Shown piece by piece: positions 62,136 to 64,000 of a DNA stretch of 64,000 nucleotides. The number at the start of each line of letters is the position of its first letter. The stretch's first letter is position 1. Below the pieces are notes generated by a model that saw only the letters and a list, made by a program, of their open reading frames with translations, was not told where the DNA came from and searched no databases. The DNA is from an uncultured Draconibacterium sp. GTDB lineage: Bacteria > Bacteroidota > Bacteroidia > Bacteroidales > Prolixibacteraceae. The translations under genes and the position numbers were made by a program. The stretch lies in NCBI RefSeq assembly GCF_963674925.1, contig NZ_OY771647.1:325501-389500 (forward strand), given 5' to 3'.

Positions 62136-63446
62136 CTATTTCTGTCTGAAATAAATTTGAATCGGAACGCCGGTAAGATTAAAGTTATCGCGCAACTGGT
62201 TTTCGATATACCTTTTATACGGTTCTTTAATGTATTGCGGCAAATTGGCAAATAATGCAAACGCCGGTGTTGGCGATGGCAACTGCGTACAATACTTAAT
62301 TTTTATGTATTTACCTTTAACAGATGGAGGTCCGTAATTTTCGATGGCTTCCAACAGAATTTCGTTTAACTCCGATGTTTTAATTCGTTGCTTACGGTTT
62401 TCATGCACTTCCATAGCAACTTCCAGCGCTTTGTGTACACGTTGTTTTGTTAATGCCGAAATAAAAATGATCGGCACATCGGTAAAAGGAGCCAAACGAT
62501 CATGGATTTCATCCGTCATTTTTTTGGTGGTCATGGTATCCTTGTCGATCAAATCCCATTTATTCACCAAAATAACCACTCCCTTTTTATTTTTTATGAT
62601 CAGGTTCAGGATGTTCATGTCCTGTGCTTCCACTCCGCGAGTAGCATCAATCAGCAACAAACAAACATCCGAATTTTCAATGGTTCGCACCGAGCGTAAA
62701 ACAGAGTAAAACTCCAGGTCTTCGCTAACTTTTCCTTTTTTGCGTAGTCCGGCTGTGTCGACGATCATAAAATCGTGGCCAAACTTATTATATCGTGTAT
62801 GAATGGAATCGCGCGTAGTTCCGGCAACATCGGTTACAATGTTACGGTCTTCGCCAATCAAAGCATTAATAAACGACGATTTACCAACATTCGGGCGGCC
62901 AACAACCGACAGGTGTGGCAATTCATGCTCTTCTTCCAGCGACTCACGATTCGGGAATTTGGCAACCAGGGCATCCAACATATCGCCGGTCCCACTTCCT
63001 GTCATCGACGAAACACAATAAATTTCGCCCAATCCCAAGCCGTAAAACTCCTGTGCATCCAGAATTCGATTATGGTTATCTACTTTGTTTACAACCAGGA
63101 TAATCTCCTTTTTACTGCGTCGTAAAATATTGGCGATGGCATCATCCAGATCGGTAATTCCCAATTCCACATCAACTACAAACATAATTACATCGGCCTC
63201 ATCAATGGCCAAATGCACTTGTTTGTTGATCTCTGCTTCAAAAATATCTTCCGAATTTACCACATAACCACCGGTATCAATCACCGAATATTCAACGCCA
63301 ATCCACTCGCCTTTTCCGTAATTACGGTCGCGGGTAACGCCGGCTGTTTCGTCAACAATGGCTTTACGCTGTTCAATCAAACGATTAAACAAAGTTGATT
63401 TACCCACATTCGGGCGTCCTACTATAGCTACTATTCTGCTGCTCAT
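62136..63446 (-). CDS. der: Ribosome-associated GTPase Der (EngA)
   Basis: A 436-residue protein with two GTPase domains in tandem and a KH-like C-terminal domain. Each G domain has a P-loop (GRPNVGKSTLFN at about residue 9, GRPNVGKSSFIN at about 190), DTGG/DTAG switch and NKVD/NKWD base motif. Der is essential for 50S subunit assembly. It lies 130 bases downstream of era; the gap holds palindromic and tandem repeats. Normal length; ATG 63446. Confidence 0.97.
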   Translation of the reverse strand: MSSRIVAIVGRPNVGKSTLFNRLIEQRKAIVDETAGVTRDRNYGKGEWIGVEYSVIDTGGYVVNSEDIFEAEINKQVHLAIDEADVIMFVVDVELGITDLDDAIANILRRSKKEIILVVNKVDNHNRILDAQEFYGLGLGEIYCVSSMTGSGTGDMLDALVAKFPNRESLEEEHELPHLSVVGRPNVGKSSFINALIGEDRNIVTDVAGTTRDSIHTRYNKFGHDFMIVDTAGLRKKGKVSEDLEFYSVLRSVRTIENSDVCLLLIDATRGVEAQDMNILNLIIKNKKGVVILVNKWDLIDKDTMTTKKMTDEIHDRLAPFTDVPIIFISALTKQRVHKALEVAMEVHENRKQRIKTSELNEILLEAIENYGPPSVKGKYIKIKYCTQLPSPTPAFALFANLPQYIKEPYKRYIENQLRDNFNLTGVPIQIYFRQK

Positions 63447-63462
63447 TTTTTGTTCCTTTTTG

Positions 63463-63535
63463 TTAAGGGCTAAAGCCCATTGTTTTCCAGAGGGTTCAAT
63501 CTCTCCCGACTTAAATATCGGGGCTAAGGACAGTT
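63463..63535. repeat. Palindromic repeat between era and der
   Basis: Two small hairpins, GGGCT/AGCCC (63467-63478) and CCCGA/TCGGG (63505-63522), joined by a GGGCTAAGG copy, form a repeat of the GGGCTAAAGCCC type seen between genes in this phylum. It is in the operon gap downstream of era. Confidence 0.55.
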
Positions 63536-63555
63536 CTTTTAAACCTTCCTACTCC

Positions 63556-63576
63556 GGTCTTCTGACTTCTGACTTT
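63556..63576. repeat. TTCTGAC tandem repeat at the end of era
   Basis: Two copies of TTCTGAC with a preceding GGTC directly abut the era stop codon. Short repeats of this type occur between genes in Bacteroidota. Confidence 0.45.
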
Positions 63577-64000
63577 TTAAAATTTATCGTATCCAAATTG
63601 TTTCAACTGACCGTCTTTTTCGCGCCAGTCCTTGGCTACTTTCACATACAACTCCAGAAAAATCTTCTTGTCGAAAAATTCCTCTGCATCAGCACGTGCT
63701 TCTGTTCCCACACGTTTTATCATTTTACCCTGATGGCCAATAATAATGCCTTTCTGGCTTTCGCGCGAAACATAAATTACCGTACGGATATTGATAATCT
63801 TCTCCTCTTCTTTGAACTCTTCTACCTCAACTTCAACCGAATAAGGAATTTCTTTTTGGTAATGCAAAAGTATCTTCTCACGAATAATTTCCTGCATAAA
63901 AAAACGCTCGTTTCGGTCGGTTAATTGATCTTTCGAGAAAAAGGCCGGACCTTCGGGCAAGTGTTCCAAAATACGATCGAAAATAGGTTCGATATTAAAT
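63577..64000 (-). CDS. era: GTPase Era, C-terminal part (5' end outside window)
   Basis: The visible 141 residues are the C-terminal part of Era, a GTPase needed for 16S rRNA maturation and 30S assembly. The KH domain is clear: VEVEEFKEEEKIINIRTVIYV, then KGIIIGHQGKMIKRVGTEAR (the GxxG loop is GHQG), then the FLELYVKVAKDWREKDGQL ending. The G domain lies beyond the window edge. The frame is open to the end of the sequence. Confidence 0.95.
   Translation of the reverse strand, partial: FNIEPIFDRILEHLPEGPAFFSKDQLTDRNERFFMQEIIREKILLHYQKEIPYSVEVEVEEFKEEEKIINIRTVIYVSRESQKGIIIGHQGKMIKRVGTEARADAEEFFDKKIFLELYVKVAKDWREKDGQLKQFGYDKF

Noticed and set aside
61959..62255. Open frame on the plus strand between corA and der
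   Set aside because: It crosses the der terminator and runs antisense into the der 3' end; no coding features.
1..64000. tRNA, rRNA, CRISPR, IS element or prophage
   Set aside because: None was recognised by eye on either strand; a covariance or repeat search would be needed to exclude small RNA genes.

Overview
The window looks like chromosomal DNA of a member of the Bacteroidota. It carries an alternative complex III operon, many lipoprotein and TolC/RND/BamA-type envelope genes, LytTR signalling, Bacteroidota-type promoters (TTTG then TAnnTTTG) and phylum-typical palindromic intergenic repeats. The gene mix fits an environmental Marinilabiliales/Prolixibacteraceae-like organism, but that lower rank is inference. 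No tRNA, rRNA, CRISPR array, insertion sequence or phage gene was seen. It reads as ordinary chromosome with dense, mostly operonic genes.

Layout. 1-2.5 kb: end of an asparagine-synthase-like gene and an AI-2E/PerM family permease. 2.7-10.8 kb: actABCDEF (quinol:electron acceptor oxidoreductase, alternative complex III), interrupted by two palindromic repeats and not followed by cytochrome oxidase genes. 10.9-13.1 kb: NfeD-like protein plus flotillin. 13.1-15.4 kb: NatAB-like ABC exporter. 15.6-16.8 kb: cysteine synthase preceded by a short Met/Cys-rich leader peptide and an intrinsic terminator, a candidate attenuator. 17-18.1 kb: DUF302 protein, heavy-metal-binding lipoprotein and a 50-residue ORF. 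18.1-23.7 kb (minus): TetR, TolC, HlyD and two ABC-2 permeases, with a TetR-type operator. 24-27.7 kb (minus): Tat-exported sugar isomerase-like protein, patatin-Omp85 protein and a 58-residue gene. 27.8-35.4 kb (minus): RND pump operon (adaptor, pump, TolC) running into a LytS/LytTR two-component system.

35.5-38.7 kb (minus): an HD-PycTM (DUF5706) membrane protein, a membrane-anchored class III nucleotide cyclase and a GT2-like protein. This has the cyclase-plus-PycTM logic of Pycsar signalling with unusual architecture. 38.9-44.2 kb (plus): a giant surface protein (degenerate metallophosphoesterase, kinase-like DRH segment, Omp85 barrel), a histidine phosphatase and another barrel protein. 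44.2-49.3 kb (minus): lipoprotein, phosphoribosyltransferase, 1227-residue NtrY-like kinase, rlmH. 49.5-50.9 kb: DUF4783 and YihY. 50.9-56.5 kb (minus): two rhomboids, mutL, a small tail-anchored protein, Fe-ADH, ABM monooxygenase. 56.7-59.1 kb: ECF sigma, anti-sigma-like protein and a repeat-rich exported protein. 59.2-64 kb (minus): GNAT-nitrilase fusion, corA, der and the 3' part of era.

The strongest candidates for something new are the Met/Cys leader-peptide attenuator in front of cysteine synthase and the HD-PycTM/membrane-cyclase pair. Coordinates of several genes were moved to internal ATG/GTG codons where the longest frame began at an unlikely TTG or inside a repeat.
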